Origin: Colivicinus sp963607765
GTDB taxonomy: Bacteria > Bacillota_I > Bacilli_A > Erysipelotrichales > Erysipelotrichaceae
DNA: 7,004 nt
Assembly: GCA_963607765.1 (NCBI GenBank)
Contig: CAVDDT010000022.1
Location: 1-7,004 of the forward strand
Reading direction: 5' to 3'
The notes beneath the pieces were generated by a model, which was not told the DNA's origin, made no database searches, and saw only the letters and a list, made by a program, of their open reading frames with translations. Shown here piece by piece: positions 1 through 5,656 of the stretch. Positions within the stretch are counted from its first letter, which is position 1. Each line of letters begins with the position of its first letter. The position numbers and the translations under genes are program-made.

Positions 1-418
1 CATGTCCTTTTTTAATCATTCCAGGAATAACTGCCTTAGAAACAATAAATGGTGCATTTAAATCTACATCAATTACTTGTCTAAATTGTTCAGCAGTCAT
101 ATCACACATTGGAATTCTCTTAATAATACCAGCGTTGTTTACTAAGATATCAATTGTGCCAACTTCTTCTTCAATTTTCTTAACAAGTTCAGCTACTTCT
201 TCTTCCTTAGTAACATCGCATACATAACCATGAGCCTTGATTCCTATTTTTTCATAAGATTCAACACCCATTTGTGTCTTTTCTTCATTGATGTCATTAA
301 AACAAATAGTTGCACCAGCTTTCGCAAAAGCACTTGCGATCGCAAAACCGATACCATAGCTTGCACCAGTTACTAAAGCAACCTTTCCTTCAAGACTAAA
401 ATCTTTCATATCAAACAT
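1..418 (-). CDS. SDR-family oxidoreductase, gluconate 5-dehydrogenase / DhuD-like (5' part, runs off the window)
   Basis: This is a classical short-chain dehydrogenase, of which the first 139 residues are in the window. The start is the ATG at 418-416, preceded by a purine-rich AGGGGG about 10 nt upstream. The frame gives the Rossmann glycine motif TGASYGIG (residues 17-24), an acidic residue D42 at the end of the second strand (in FNDI, which favours NAD(H) over NADP(H)), CDV at 67-69, and NNAG at 94-97. The catalytic Ser-Tyr-Lys lies beyond the edge. The stretch around residues 104-139 (MCDMTAEQFRQVIDVDLNAP and following) closely resembles, from memory, proteins annotated as gluconate 5-dehydrogenase (IdnO) and the streptococcal NADH-dependent 2-keto-3-deoxygluconate dehydrogenase DhuD. 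It would be a cytosolic interconverter of keto and hydroxy sugar acids. It is divergent from yhfZ, with a cre-like box at its promoter. The family is secure; the exact substrate is not. Confidence 0.9.
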   Translation of the reverse strand, partial: MFDMKDFSLEGKVALVTGASYGIGFAIASAFAKAGATICFNDINEEKTQMGVESYEKIGIKAHGYVCDVTKEEEVAELVKKIEEEVGTIDILVNNAGIIKRIPMCDMTAEQFRQVIDVDLNAPFIVSKAVIPGMIKKGH

Positions 419-446
419 AAATGAATAACCCCCTTTTTGCTTTATA

Positions 447-460
447 TAAAAGCGCTTACA
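447..460 (-). promoter_or_regulatory. cre-like catabolite repression box at the SDR promoter
   Basis: The minus-strand sequence TGTAAGCGCTTTTA matches the CcpA cre consensus (TGWAARCGYTWNCA) at 13 of 14 positions, centred on a palindromic AAGCGCTT. It lies at or just downstream of the predicted transcription start, where bound CcpA would repress. A local LacI-family repressor could recognise the same kind of site. Confidence 0.6.
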
Positions 461-466
461 CTACAT

Positions 467-495
467 ATATTACCATCCATACATAAATTTGTACA
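467..495 (-). promoter_or_regulatory. Putative promoter of the SDR gene
   Basis: Read on the minus strand, TGTACA (495-490; 4 of 6 matches to TTGACA) is followed after 17 nt by TAATAT (472-467; 5 of 6 matches to TATAAT). Transcription would start near 460, about 40 nt before the ATG at 418. The cre-like box at 447-460 would cover the first transcribed bases, and an ATACAA/TTGTAT-like inverted repeat (479-494) fills the spacer and the -35. This is a motif-level prediction only. Confidence 0.4.
479..494. promoter_or_regulatory. Degenerate ATACAA-N4-TTGTAT inverted repeat (possible operator)
   Basis: ATACAT-AAAT-TTGTAC matches 10 of 12 defined positions of the inverted repeat seen at the promoters of the isomerase (1582-1597) and iolC (4587-4602) operons. 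It overlaps the -35 and spacer of the predicted SDR promoter. In DNA this AT-rich a 10/12 match could be chance, so it is the weakest of the three copies. Confidence 0.3.
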
Positions 496-558
496 TACTA
501 AATTTTTTATTTCACATAACAAAATTCATCCTACAAATAGGCATTTTCTAAATATTCA

Positions 559-577
559 AAATTATGAATAATAATTT
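559..577. repeat. AT-rich inverted repeat in the yhfZ-SDR gap
   Basis: AAATTAT (559-565) and ATAATTT (571-577) form a perfect 7-bp inverted repeat around a 5-nt spacer. A related shorter one, ATTATT/AATAAT (605-610 and 616-621, also a 5-nt spacer), lies nearer the yhfZ start. Either could be an operator for YhfZ. All bases in both arms are A or T, so chance is a real alternative. Confidence 0.3.
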
Positions 578-587
578 AGGTCCACAA

Positions 588-601
588 TGAAAGCGTTTTA
601 C
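588..601 (+). promoter_or_regulatory. cre-like box upstream of yhfZ
   Basis: TGAAAGCGTTTTAC keeps the first 12 positions of the cre consensus but lacks the terminal CA. It sits 42 nt before the yhfZ ATG, upstream of the predicted -10 and 127 nt from the other cre-like box. It could place yhfZ under catabolite control, or form a pair with the box at 447-460. Confidence 0.45.
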
Positions 602-626
602 TTAATTATTAAATAAATAATCATTT

Positions 627-637
627 TGTTATAAAAT
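627..637 (+). promoter_or_regulatory. Extended -10 promoter element of yhfZ
   Basis: TGTTATAAA (627-635) matches an extended -10 (TGnTATAAT) well; no good -35 is visible 17 nt upstream. Normal spacing puts the transcription start around 642-644, on or beside the ATG at 644, so the mRNA would have almost no leader. Confidence 0.45.
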
Positions 638-643
638 AAAGGC

Positions 644-1561
644 ATGACAGTTATAAACAAATTAATGAATAAAAGCGGTATCGCCTCAATAAAAATCGCT
701 AAAATGTTTTTTAGCCTTAACGTAAAAGACAAGATACCTACCGTTAGCCAAATCAGCAAAGACTACTCCCTTCCAAGGGGAACCGTTCAAAATGCGATAA
801 AAAATTTATCTGATTTAAATGCTATAAAATTACAAGCTAACGGATACAAAGGAACCACAATAATAGAAAAAGATAACAAAGCATTATTAGAAATATGTGG
901 TATCCAAGATATTTCAGGAATCATGCCTTTCCCCTATTCTAAAAGACATGAAGGGCTAGCTAGTGGCCTTACTGTTACTCTTGAAAAAAATGAAATTCCT
1001 GTTTATTTAGCATATATGCGTGGTGCTAAAAAAAGAATGAAAATGGTTCAACAAGGTAGATATAATTTTGCCATCGTATCTAAGCTTGCGGCTAGTGAAT
1101 ACATCAAAGAAAATGACGATCTTACTATTTTAATGAATCTTGGAACTTATTCGTATATTTCTAAACATATTATTTGTTTTCATGATAAAAAAGCCACTGA
1201 AATAAAAGACGGTATGAAAGTTGGACTTGATTCTTTATCTTTTGACTCAGCCAAAATAACTAAATCATTATGTGAAGGAAAGAAAGTAACTTTTGTACCA
1301 ATGGAATACTACCAGGCTGTTTCAAAAGTTATAAATGGTGAAATAGATGCTGTAGTCACCAATATTGATGAAATAAATGATTCAGGCATTAAAATCAATC
1401 ATGTTGATGTAGATGTTGATAACGGTGATGATAATGAAGCTGTTATCGTTGTCTTGAAAGAATCATCTTTCTTAAACGATTATTTAAGGACTCTAATCAA
1501 TATCAATACTGTACTAGATACACAGAAAATGGTTGTTGAAAAAAAGCTTAGAATACTCTAG
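644..1561 (+). CDS. yhfZ: YhfZ-family transcriptional regulator
   Basis: This 305-residue cytosolic DNA-binding regulator has an N-terminal winged HTH (about residues 12-75; recognition region around TVSQISKDYSLPRGTVQNAI, 33-52). The C-terminal domain (about 80-300) resembles a periplasmic-binding or LysR-effector fold and probably senses a small ligand. From memory it follows E. coli YhfZ closely: DNKALL (77-82), a MPFPY segment (94-98), EGLASGL (103-109), YMRGA (124-128) and IVSKLAASEYI (144-154). In E. coli the gene ends the uncharacterised yhf cluster; here none of the other yhf genes is visible and it faces an SDR gene. The ATG at 644 fits the E. coli start, but its only Shine-Dalgarno-like sequence (AAAGG) lies 1 nt away, and a TAA at 632-634 blocks any earlier start. 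The ligand is unknown. The hairpin at the stop codon separates it from the next operon. Confidence 0.88.
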   Translation: MTVINKLMNKSGIASIKIAKMFFSLNVKDKIPTVSQISKDYSLPRGTVQNAIKNLSDLNAIKLQANGYKGTTIIEKDNKALLEICGIQDISGIMPFPYSKRHEGLASGLTVTLEKNEIPVYLAYMRGAKKRMKMVQQGRYNFAIVSKLAASEYIKENDDLTILMNLGTYSYISKHIICFHDKKATEIKDGMKVGLDSLSFDSAKITKSLCEGKKVTFVPMEYYQAVSKVINGEIDAVVTNIDEINDSGIKINHVDVDVDNGDDNEAVIVVLKESSFLNDYLRTLININTVLDTQKMVVEKKLRIL

Positions 1562-1574
1562 GCTTTTTCTTTTC
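1541..1574 (+). terminator. Rho-independent terminator of yhfZ, overlapping its 3' end
   Basis: AAAAAGCTTAGA (1541-1552) pairs with TCTAGGCTTTTT (1557-1568) around the loop ATAC, giving a 12-bp stem with one G-U pair, then a T-rich tail (CTTTTC). The stop codon of yhfZ lies inside the right arm. The following isomerase gene therefore probably has its own promoter. Confidence 0.7.
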
Positions 1575-1581
1575 TAAACTT

Positions 1582-1597
1582 ATACAAAATATTGTAT
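1582..1597. promoter_or_regulatory. Perfect ATACAA-N4-TTGTAT operator at the isomerase promoter
   Basis: ATACAA (1582-1587) and TTGTAT (1592-1597) form a perfect 6-bp inverted repeat with a 4-nt spacer. It runs into a -10-like TATTAT (1595-1600), so a bound repressor would block RNA polymerase. The -35 is poor (TTCTAA at 1572-1577). The same repeat, with one change, sits on the same TTGTATTAT string ahead of iolC, which suggests a common regulator. Confidence 0.6.
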
Positions 1598-1624
1598 TAT
1601 TAAAATAGAAAGAAGGACTTATAT

Positions 1625-2284
1625 ATGAAAATTGCATTAATCAATGAATTCTCACAATCAAGTAAGAACTCAACTGTTTTAAACGTTTTAAAAGAAGTGG
1701 TAGAACCAATGGGACACACTGTTTATAACACTGGTATGTCAAGTGAAGATGCTTCTTTAACTGTTGGCCAACCAGGCTATTTAACATACCTAAATATCGG
1801 TGTACAAGCTGCATTATTATTGAATTCTAAGGCAGTAGACTTCGTTGTTACTGGATGTGGAACAGGACAAGGTGCTCTAATGGCATGTAATATGATGCCA
1901 GGTGTAGTATGCGGATATTGTATTGATCCAAGTGATGCTTACTTATATTTGCAAATTAATAATGGTAACTGTTTATCACTTCCTTTCGCTAAAGGATTCG
2001 GTTGGGGAGCTGATGTTAATCTAAAAATTACTTTTGAAACTGCATTCTCTTCTCCATCAGGTATGGGTTATCCAAATGAACCAGGTAGAAAAGAATCTCA
2101 AAATAGAAATGCTGCTAAATTAGCTGAAACAAAGAAGCAAATTGCTAAGCCTTTAATTGAAGCACTTAAATCAATTGACCAAGACTTAGTAAAGAATGCT
2201 TTAACTCCTAGATTCTTAGAATGTTTCTATGCAGGCTGTCAAGATGATGAAATCAAGGCTTACGTAGATTCAATGGTTAAATAA
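1625..2284 (+). CDS. RpiB/LacA/LacB-family sugar isomerase, DhuI-like
   Basis: A cytosolic aldose-ketose isomerase of the RpiB superfamily. At 219 residues it is longer than ribose-5-phosphate isomerase B (about 150) because of a C-terminal extension (about 145-219). The family Cys lies in TGCGTGQG (76-83; C78), followed by NNGN (112-115) and FAKGFGWGA (121-129). From memory, the KGFGWG segment, the N-terminal MKIALINE and the C-terminal extension match streptococcal DhuI, which isomerises 4-deoxy-L-threo-5-hexosulose uronate, better than true RpiB or LacAB. The start has a good GAAGGA (1612-1617) 7 nt upstream. Its stop overlaps the next start by one base (TAATG). It has its own promoter and operator after the yhfZ terminator. 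The substrate could instead be another deoxy-uronate, such as the IolB substrate 5-deoxy-glucuronate (inference from iolC in the window). The family is firm; the reaction is open. Confidence 0.88.
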   Translation: MKIALINEFSQSSKNSTVLNVLKEVVEPMGHTVYNTGMSSEDASLTVGQPGYLTYLNIGVQAALLLNSKAVDFVVTGCGTGQGALMACNMMPGVVCGYCIDPSDAYLYLQINNGNCLSLPFAKGFGWGADVNLKITFETAFSSPSGMGYPNEPGRKESQNRNAAKLAETKKQIAKPLIEALKSIDQDLVKNALTPRFLECFYAGCQDDEIKAYVDSMVK

Positions 2285-2946
2285 TGAAAAAGATATTTGC
2301 CATTCATACTTCAAACGTCTCTTATTATGATTTAAAAGATTTGTTTGCTAAGTATGGAAATGATATTGAATACCACAATATTGTTGATGATTCACTTCTA
2401 GATGAAGTAAAAGCTAATGGTCATATTACACCAGCGATAATTTCTAGAATGTGCACATACTTTAAAATAGCTGAAGATTTAGGTGCCGATTTAATCTTTA
2501 ATCAATGTTCATCTGTTGGTGAGGCAAGTGATATCGCAAGCAAATGCGTAAAAATTCCAGTTGTTAAGATTGATGAAGCAATGGCCGAAAAAGCTGTAAG
2601 CATGGGAAATAAAATCGCTGTTATCGCTACCGTGGCTTCTACCGTTGGTCCTAGCACAAGGCTTGTAAGAACCAAAGCTAAAGAAGCTAATAAGGACTGT
2701 GTTGTTGATGAAATTCTTGTTGATGGAGCACTAGATATTCTTATGAAAGAAAAGAATGTTGAAAAGCACAATAAATTAGTAATTGACGCTATCAATAAGG
2801 CTAGCGAAGATCATGATGTAATCGTCTTAGCTCAAGGATCCATGACGGCAATCCTTCCTTATTTAAAGGAAACAAAGGTTCCAGTTCTAACATCTCCTGA
2901 GCTTGGCGTGCAAAAAGCAATCGCAAAATTAAAGGAAGCTAATTAG
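2284..2946 (+). CDS. Aspartate/glutamate racemase superfamily protein
   Basis: A 220-residue protein of the Asp/Glu/hydantoin racemase superfamily, predicted cytosolic. The first catalytic Cys is present in FNQCSSVGE (72-80; C75). Where two-cysteine racemases have the second Cys, this protein reads VLAQGSM (181-187), with Gln at 184. The closing TSPELGVQ (203-210) is typical of the family's last motif. One-cysteine members include arylmalonate decarboxylase, which keeps the other Cys, so classical racemisation is doubtful and the substrate cannot be named. The ATG shares one base with the isomerase stop and has no Shine-Dalgarno of its own, so translation is probably coupled and the two proteins may act in one pathway. 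The last codons form the left arm of the terminator. Confidence 0.83.
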   Translation: MKKIFAIHTSNVSYYDLKDLFAKYGNDIEYHNIVDDSLLDEVKANGHITPAIISRMCTYFKIAEDLGADLIFNQCSSVGEASDIASKCVKIPVVKIDEAMAEKAVSMGNKIAVIATVASTVGPSTRLVRTKAKEANKDCVVDEILVDGALDILMKEKNVEKHNKLVIDAINKASEDHDVIVLAQGSMTAILPYLKETKVPVLTSPELGVQKAIAKLKEAN

Positions 2947-2956
2947 CTTCCTTTTT
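2931..2956. terminator. Bidirectional terminator between convergent operons
   Basis: AAAGGAAGCT (2931-2940) pairs perfectly with AGCTTCCTTT (2945-2954) around the loop AATT, giving a 10-bp stem flanked by A-rich and T-rich sides. It ends the isomerase-racemase operon, with its left arm inside the racemase gene. On the other strand it follows directly after the stop codon (2957-2955) of the small membrane protein gene, where ATTTT beyond the stem could also serve as the tail. Confidence 0.75.
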
Positions 2957-3149
2957 AGTTCCACAAGATTACAAACAATATTGCTAGTGCACAAAATCCG
3001 TAGCCAGTATACAACATAATCTTTTCATTCTTATCATATGGAGTAGACTTATCTGGATTGTTGGCAATTCTTTTTTGATAAGTTAACTTCGTCATCAAAA
3101 TTAGCACAAAGCCAATAACCAGCGCAACATACTTTAAATATCTAACCAT
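2955..3149 (-). CDS. Small two-helix membrane protein, unknown function
   Basis: I do not recognise this 64-residue protein. Two hydrophobic segments (about 7-23 and 44-63) flank a short polar loop rich in Lys, Asn, Asp and Pro, so it should be a membrane hairpin; the positive residues at both ends of helix 1 leave the topology unclear. It looks like a real gene: a good AAGGAG lies 7 nt before the ATG, the start overlaps the stop of the NERD-like gene by 8 nt (ATGGTTAG), and it ends exactly at the shared terminator. The overlap implies translation coupled to the NERD-like gene and a possible physical partnership in the membrane. Confidence 0.7.
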   Translation of the reverse strand: MVRYLKYVALVIGFVLILMTKLTYQKRIANNPDKSTPYDKNEKIMLYTGYGFCALAILFVILWN

Positions 3150-3768
3150 TCTTATTCTCCTTTAGATGAGTAGTAAGTTCTTTATAATAAAGTTCAATAT
3201 TTTCACTGCTAATTGAACCATTCTCTTCATTTAGAATCTTTATCGCATCCTTATAAATCGCACATTTTTCCTTTGTCTTAAAATTTTCAAAATTGCAATC
3301 ATTCTTAAAGAAATAACAAATATCTACATTATCAACATTACACTTTTCCTTAATGTTTTTAATATGCTTATCCATGGTATCCTTAACACCCTGAATTCGA
3401 TAGTTCTTGCCATCTCTTTTTATATAAAGATAAGAATCACTATCTCTGCCAATTACTGCTCCACTTGATGTGAAAATATAACAAGCCAATATTCCCTTAC
3501 TCGTAATAATTGTAACTAATTCATGAATAGGAATATATTTGTCATTAAGATAAGAATTAAAAATAATTCTATTTTCACCTACTCTATTTTTAATATATGA
3601 ACTCTTTGATGCATCATGTTTATTTGTAAACTTAAAATAATATTCAAAGAAATTAGAGTAGATATATTTATAGAACTTATTTTTATATTGTGTTTTATAA
3701 AATCTTATCGCATTAACTGACCACAATAATACAATAGATGCACATAATCCATAAATAATCGTTTCCAT
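3142..3768 (-). CDS. Membrane-anchored NERD-like domain protein
   Basis: A 208-residue protein with an N-terminal transmembrane helix (about 2-21), a basic aromatic-rich linker (22-60), and a region patterned like the NERD (nuclease-related) domain. The matches are VGE (63-65), a strand then SKGI (90-93), G-x-x-x-G (103-107), the helix KHIKNIKEKC (134-143) where NERD proteins usually have Q-x-x-x-HI-x-x-L, and the strand VDICYFFKNDC (148-158). The usual E-x-K after the KGI strand is replaced by CYIF (96-99), so nuclease chemistry is doubtful. The C-terminus is charged and helical. A GAGGTGG stretch precedes the start, and 24 nt with no hairpin separate it from the upstream repressor gene. The NERD assignment comes from motif memory and is moderate; function is unknown. 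Confidence 0.72.
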   Translation of the reverse strand: METIIYGLCASIVLLWSVNAIRFYKTQYKNKFYKYIYSNFFEYYFKFTNKHDASKSSYIKNRVGENRIIFNSYLNDKYIPIHELVTIITSKGILACYIFTSSGAVIGRDSDSYLYIKRDGKNYRIQGVKDTMDKHIKNIKEKCNVDNVDICYFFKNDCNFENFKTKEKCAIYKDAIKILNEENGSISSENIELYYKELTTHLKENKNG

Positions 3769-3792
3769 AAGCCACCTCTTAATTATTATAGA

Positions 3793-4533
3793 TTATTTGT
3801 AAAAACACTTTATACCTTTTTTCTTAAAATAATCCAAATACTTTTTATTAGGTTTACTATTAGTGATTACACCGGTTATTTTTTCTAAATTATTAAACGT
3901 AATAAACGCATCCTTATCAAATTTACTATCATCTAATACAATATAATTTTCCCTAGAATTACTAATCATTTTCTTTTTAACTTCACCTTCAAAATAATCA
4001 TTATTAGTTAATCCTTTTTGAATAGTTAAGCCAACTGTTGAAATGAATACTTTACTAAAGTTGTAACAAACTTCATTGGCGTCAAACATAAAGCTTTTCA
4101 CTTCTCTACGATATTGTCCGCCAAGAGCTATTAATTTAATATCATTTCTATTTTCTAATTCTCTTAAAACAAGCAAGCTATGACTTACAACCGTAACATT
4201 TTTATCTTTAATAAAAGGAATAATTTGACAGGCTGTAGTTCCTGAATCAACAAAAATTACATCATTATCTTCCACTAAAGAAGAAGCTAATTGTCCTACA
4301 ATCTTTTTCTTATCAAGATTATCAGTTTCTCTAACTCCAACATCGATCACTTGATTATCTTTGTATATTACTCCACCATATACTTTATCAATAACATTCT
4401 TAGCGTATAATTCCTTTAAGTCTCTTCTTAAAGTTTGAATAGAAACATCAAACCTATCCAAAAGTTCATTTAAGCTAACGCTTCTTTTTTCTCTAATATA
4501 ATTTTCTATTTCCCTTATACGATCATATTTCAT
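3793..4533 (-). CDS. DeoR-family transcriptional repressor, IolR-like
   Basis: A 246-residue DeoR-family repressor. The N-terminal HTH spans about residues 3-56, with VSLNELLDRFDVSIQTLRRD at 19-38 and the family signature DKVYGGV at 49-55. The C-terminal sugar-phosphate sensor domain has DVIFVDSGTT (91-100), a SHSL segment (117-120), ALGGQYRREVKSF (136-148) and GLTNNDYFEGEVKKKM (174-189). The last two blocks recall B. subtilis IolR, which is released by the IolC product 2-deoxy-5-keto-gluconate 6-phosphate. It is divergent from iolC, as expected for a local repressor, and would probably bind the inverted repeat between them. The ATG at 4533 has no clear Shine-Dalgarno. It probably heads an operon with the NERD-like and small membrane genes. 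The family is certain; the IolR role is a good inference from similarity and position. Confidence 0.88.
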   Translation of the reverse strand: MKYDRIREIENYIREKRSVSLNELLDRFDVSIQTLRRDLKELYAKNVIDKVYGGVIYKDNQVIDVGVRETDNLDKKKIVGQLASSLVEDNDVIFVDSGTTACQIIPFIKDKNVTVVSHSLLVLRELENRNDIKLIALGGQYRREVKSFMFDANEVCYNFSKVFISTVGLTIQKGLTNNDYFEGEVKKKMISNSRENYIVLDDSKFDKDAFITFNNLEKITGVITNSKPNKKYLDYFKKKGIKCFYK

Positions 4534-4586
4534 ACTTACATATTATCAAAAATTACTCATAATTTACTAAAAAGTTTATCAATATT

Positions 4587-4602
4587 GTACAAAAAGTTGT
4601 AT
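4587..4602. promoter_or_regulatory. Operator-like inverted repeat between the repressor and iolC
   Basis: GTACAA-AAAG-TTGTAT (4587-4602) matches 11 of 12 defined positions of the perfect repeat at 1582-1597 and overlaps a -10-like TATTAT (4600-4605) for iolC. A -35-like TTATCA (4576-4581) lies 18 nt upstream of that -10. On the minus strand TTGTAC could be the -35 of the repressor gene, so one bound dimer could control both directions. The natural candidate to bind it is the adjacent DeoR-family repressor. Confidence 0.55.
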
Positions 4603-4625
4603 TATATGAGTGAAGGAGCAAAATT

Positions 4626-5648
4626 ATGAAATATTTAAATTTTGACAACAGTCGACCACTTGATATCGTAATGATCGGCCGTATCGCAATTGACTTTAAT
4701 CCTGCCACTACTGAGGATTTTAAGCCACTAAAAGATGTACATTATTTTGAAAAATACGTTGGCGGTTCACCTGCCAATATTGCTTGTGGTGTTACAAAAC
4801 ATGGAATGAAAGCTGGTTTTTTTGCGAAAGTTTCAGATGATCAATTTGGCGACTTTGTCACTGAATACTTTGATAAACACGGAATCGATACTAGTCATGT
4901 GACTAGATGTAAGAATGGTGAAAAGCTTGGCTTAACTTTCACTGAGATGTTGTCTAGTTCTGAAAGTCATATTCTAATGTATAGAAATGAAATAGCTGAC
5001 CTTCAATTATCCGTTGAAGATATTGATGAAGAATACATTAAAAGCACCAAGGCAATTCTTGTATCAGGTACAGCACTAGCACAAAGTCCTAGTAGAGAAG
5101 CTGTTTTAAAAGCTGTTATGTTAGCCAAAAAAACTGATACACCTATCATCTTTGATATCGACTATCGTGCTTATAATTGGAAAAATGATGATGAAATATC
5201 AATCTATTATTCTACTGTAGCTCATAACGCTGATATTATTATGGGTTCTCGAGAAGAATTTGATCTAACTGAAAAATTAATTAAACAAGGAATGGATGAT
5301 AAGCAATCCGCAAACTATTGGCACAATCAAGGTGCTAAGGTTGTTGTTATTAAACATGGTATGCAAGGTTCTACCGCTTATTTAAACGATGGTGAAAGCT
5401 TCTCAATTAAGCCTTTCCCAGTTAAATCTAGAAAAGGATTTGGTGGAGGCGATGGTTATGCTTCTGGATTCTTATATGGAATCTATCACGAATGGCCAAT
5501 CCTTGATTGCCTAGAGTTTGGTAGTGCTGAAGCAAGTATGATGGTAAGAAGCAATAACTGTTCTGATGATCTTCCTACAACTGAAGAAGTTAAGGAATTT
5601 ATTAAGAAAACAAAAGAGGAATATGGCGAAATGATCGCTAGAATTTAG
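4626..5648 (+). CDS. iolC: 5-dehydro-2-deoxygluconokinase (IolC), PfkB family
   Basis: A cytosolic PfkB/ribokinase-family kinase of 340 residues, the usual IolC size. It phosphorylates 5-dehydro-2-deoxy-D-gluconate, an intermediate of myo-inositol breakdown, using ATP. Visible features are RIAIDFNP (19-26), the substrate-side GGSPANIA (46-53), KVSDDQFGDFV (68-78), NGEKLGLTFTEML (97-109), FDIDYR (176-181), GSREEFDLTE (207-216), and the PfkB anion-hole / catalytic motif FGGGDGYASG (272-281; D276 the base), in which the GGGDGYAS variant is typical of IolC rather than KdgK. AAGGAG (4613-4618) lies 7 nt before the ATG. It is divergent from the IolR-like repressor and its stop overlaps the Shine-Dalgarno of the downstream dehydrogenase. 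No other classical iol gene is in the window. A role on 2-keto-3-deoxygluconate is less likely but possible given the DhuI/DhuD-like neighbours. Confidence 0.92.
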   Translation: MKYLNFDNSRPLDIVMIGRIAIDFNPATTEDFKPLKDVHYFEKYVGGSPANIACGVTKHGMKAGFFAKVSDDQFGDFVTEYFDKHGIDTSHVTRCKNGEKLGLTFTEMLSSSESHILMYRNEIADLQLSVEDIDEEYIKSTKAILVSGTALAQSPSREAVLKAVMLAKKTDTPIIFDIDYRAYNWKNDDEISIYYSTVAHNADIIMGSREEFDLTEKLIKQGMDDKQSANYWHNQGAKVVVIKHGMQGSTAYLNDGESFSIKPFPVKSRKGFGGGDGYASGFLYGIYHEWPILDCLEFGSAEASMMVRSNNCSDDLPTTEEVKEFIKKTKEEYGEMIARI

Positions 5649-5656
5649 GAGGATAT

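Noticed and set aside
473..480. Short direct repeat CCATCCAT in the SDR-yhfZ gap
   Set aside because: Only two 4-base units; no sign of an extended repeat or array.
2502..2795. 97-codon open frame on the minus strand inside the racemase-like gene
   Set aside because: It lies wholly within a well-supported gene on the other strand, has no convincing ribosome site, and gives a Ser/Thr/Ala/Leu-rich translation typical of an antisense shadow.
4603..4608. Perfect TATAAT on the minus strand between iolC and the repressor gene
   Set aside because: It could be a -10 for the repressor, but no -35 fits 16-18 nt upstream and it overlaps the plus-strand iolC -10 region. Its match may only reflect the AT-rich TATTATAT context, so it was not listed as a promoter.
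4626..5648. Reading the PfkB kinase as 2-keto-3-deoxygluconate kinase (KdgK), completing a DhuI-DhuD-KdgK uronate pathway
   Set aside because: Blocks such as NGEKLGLTFTEML, FDIDYR and GGGDGYAS fit IolC much better than KdgK. Kept only as a minor alternative.
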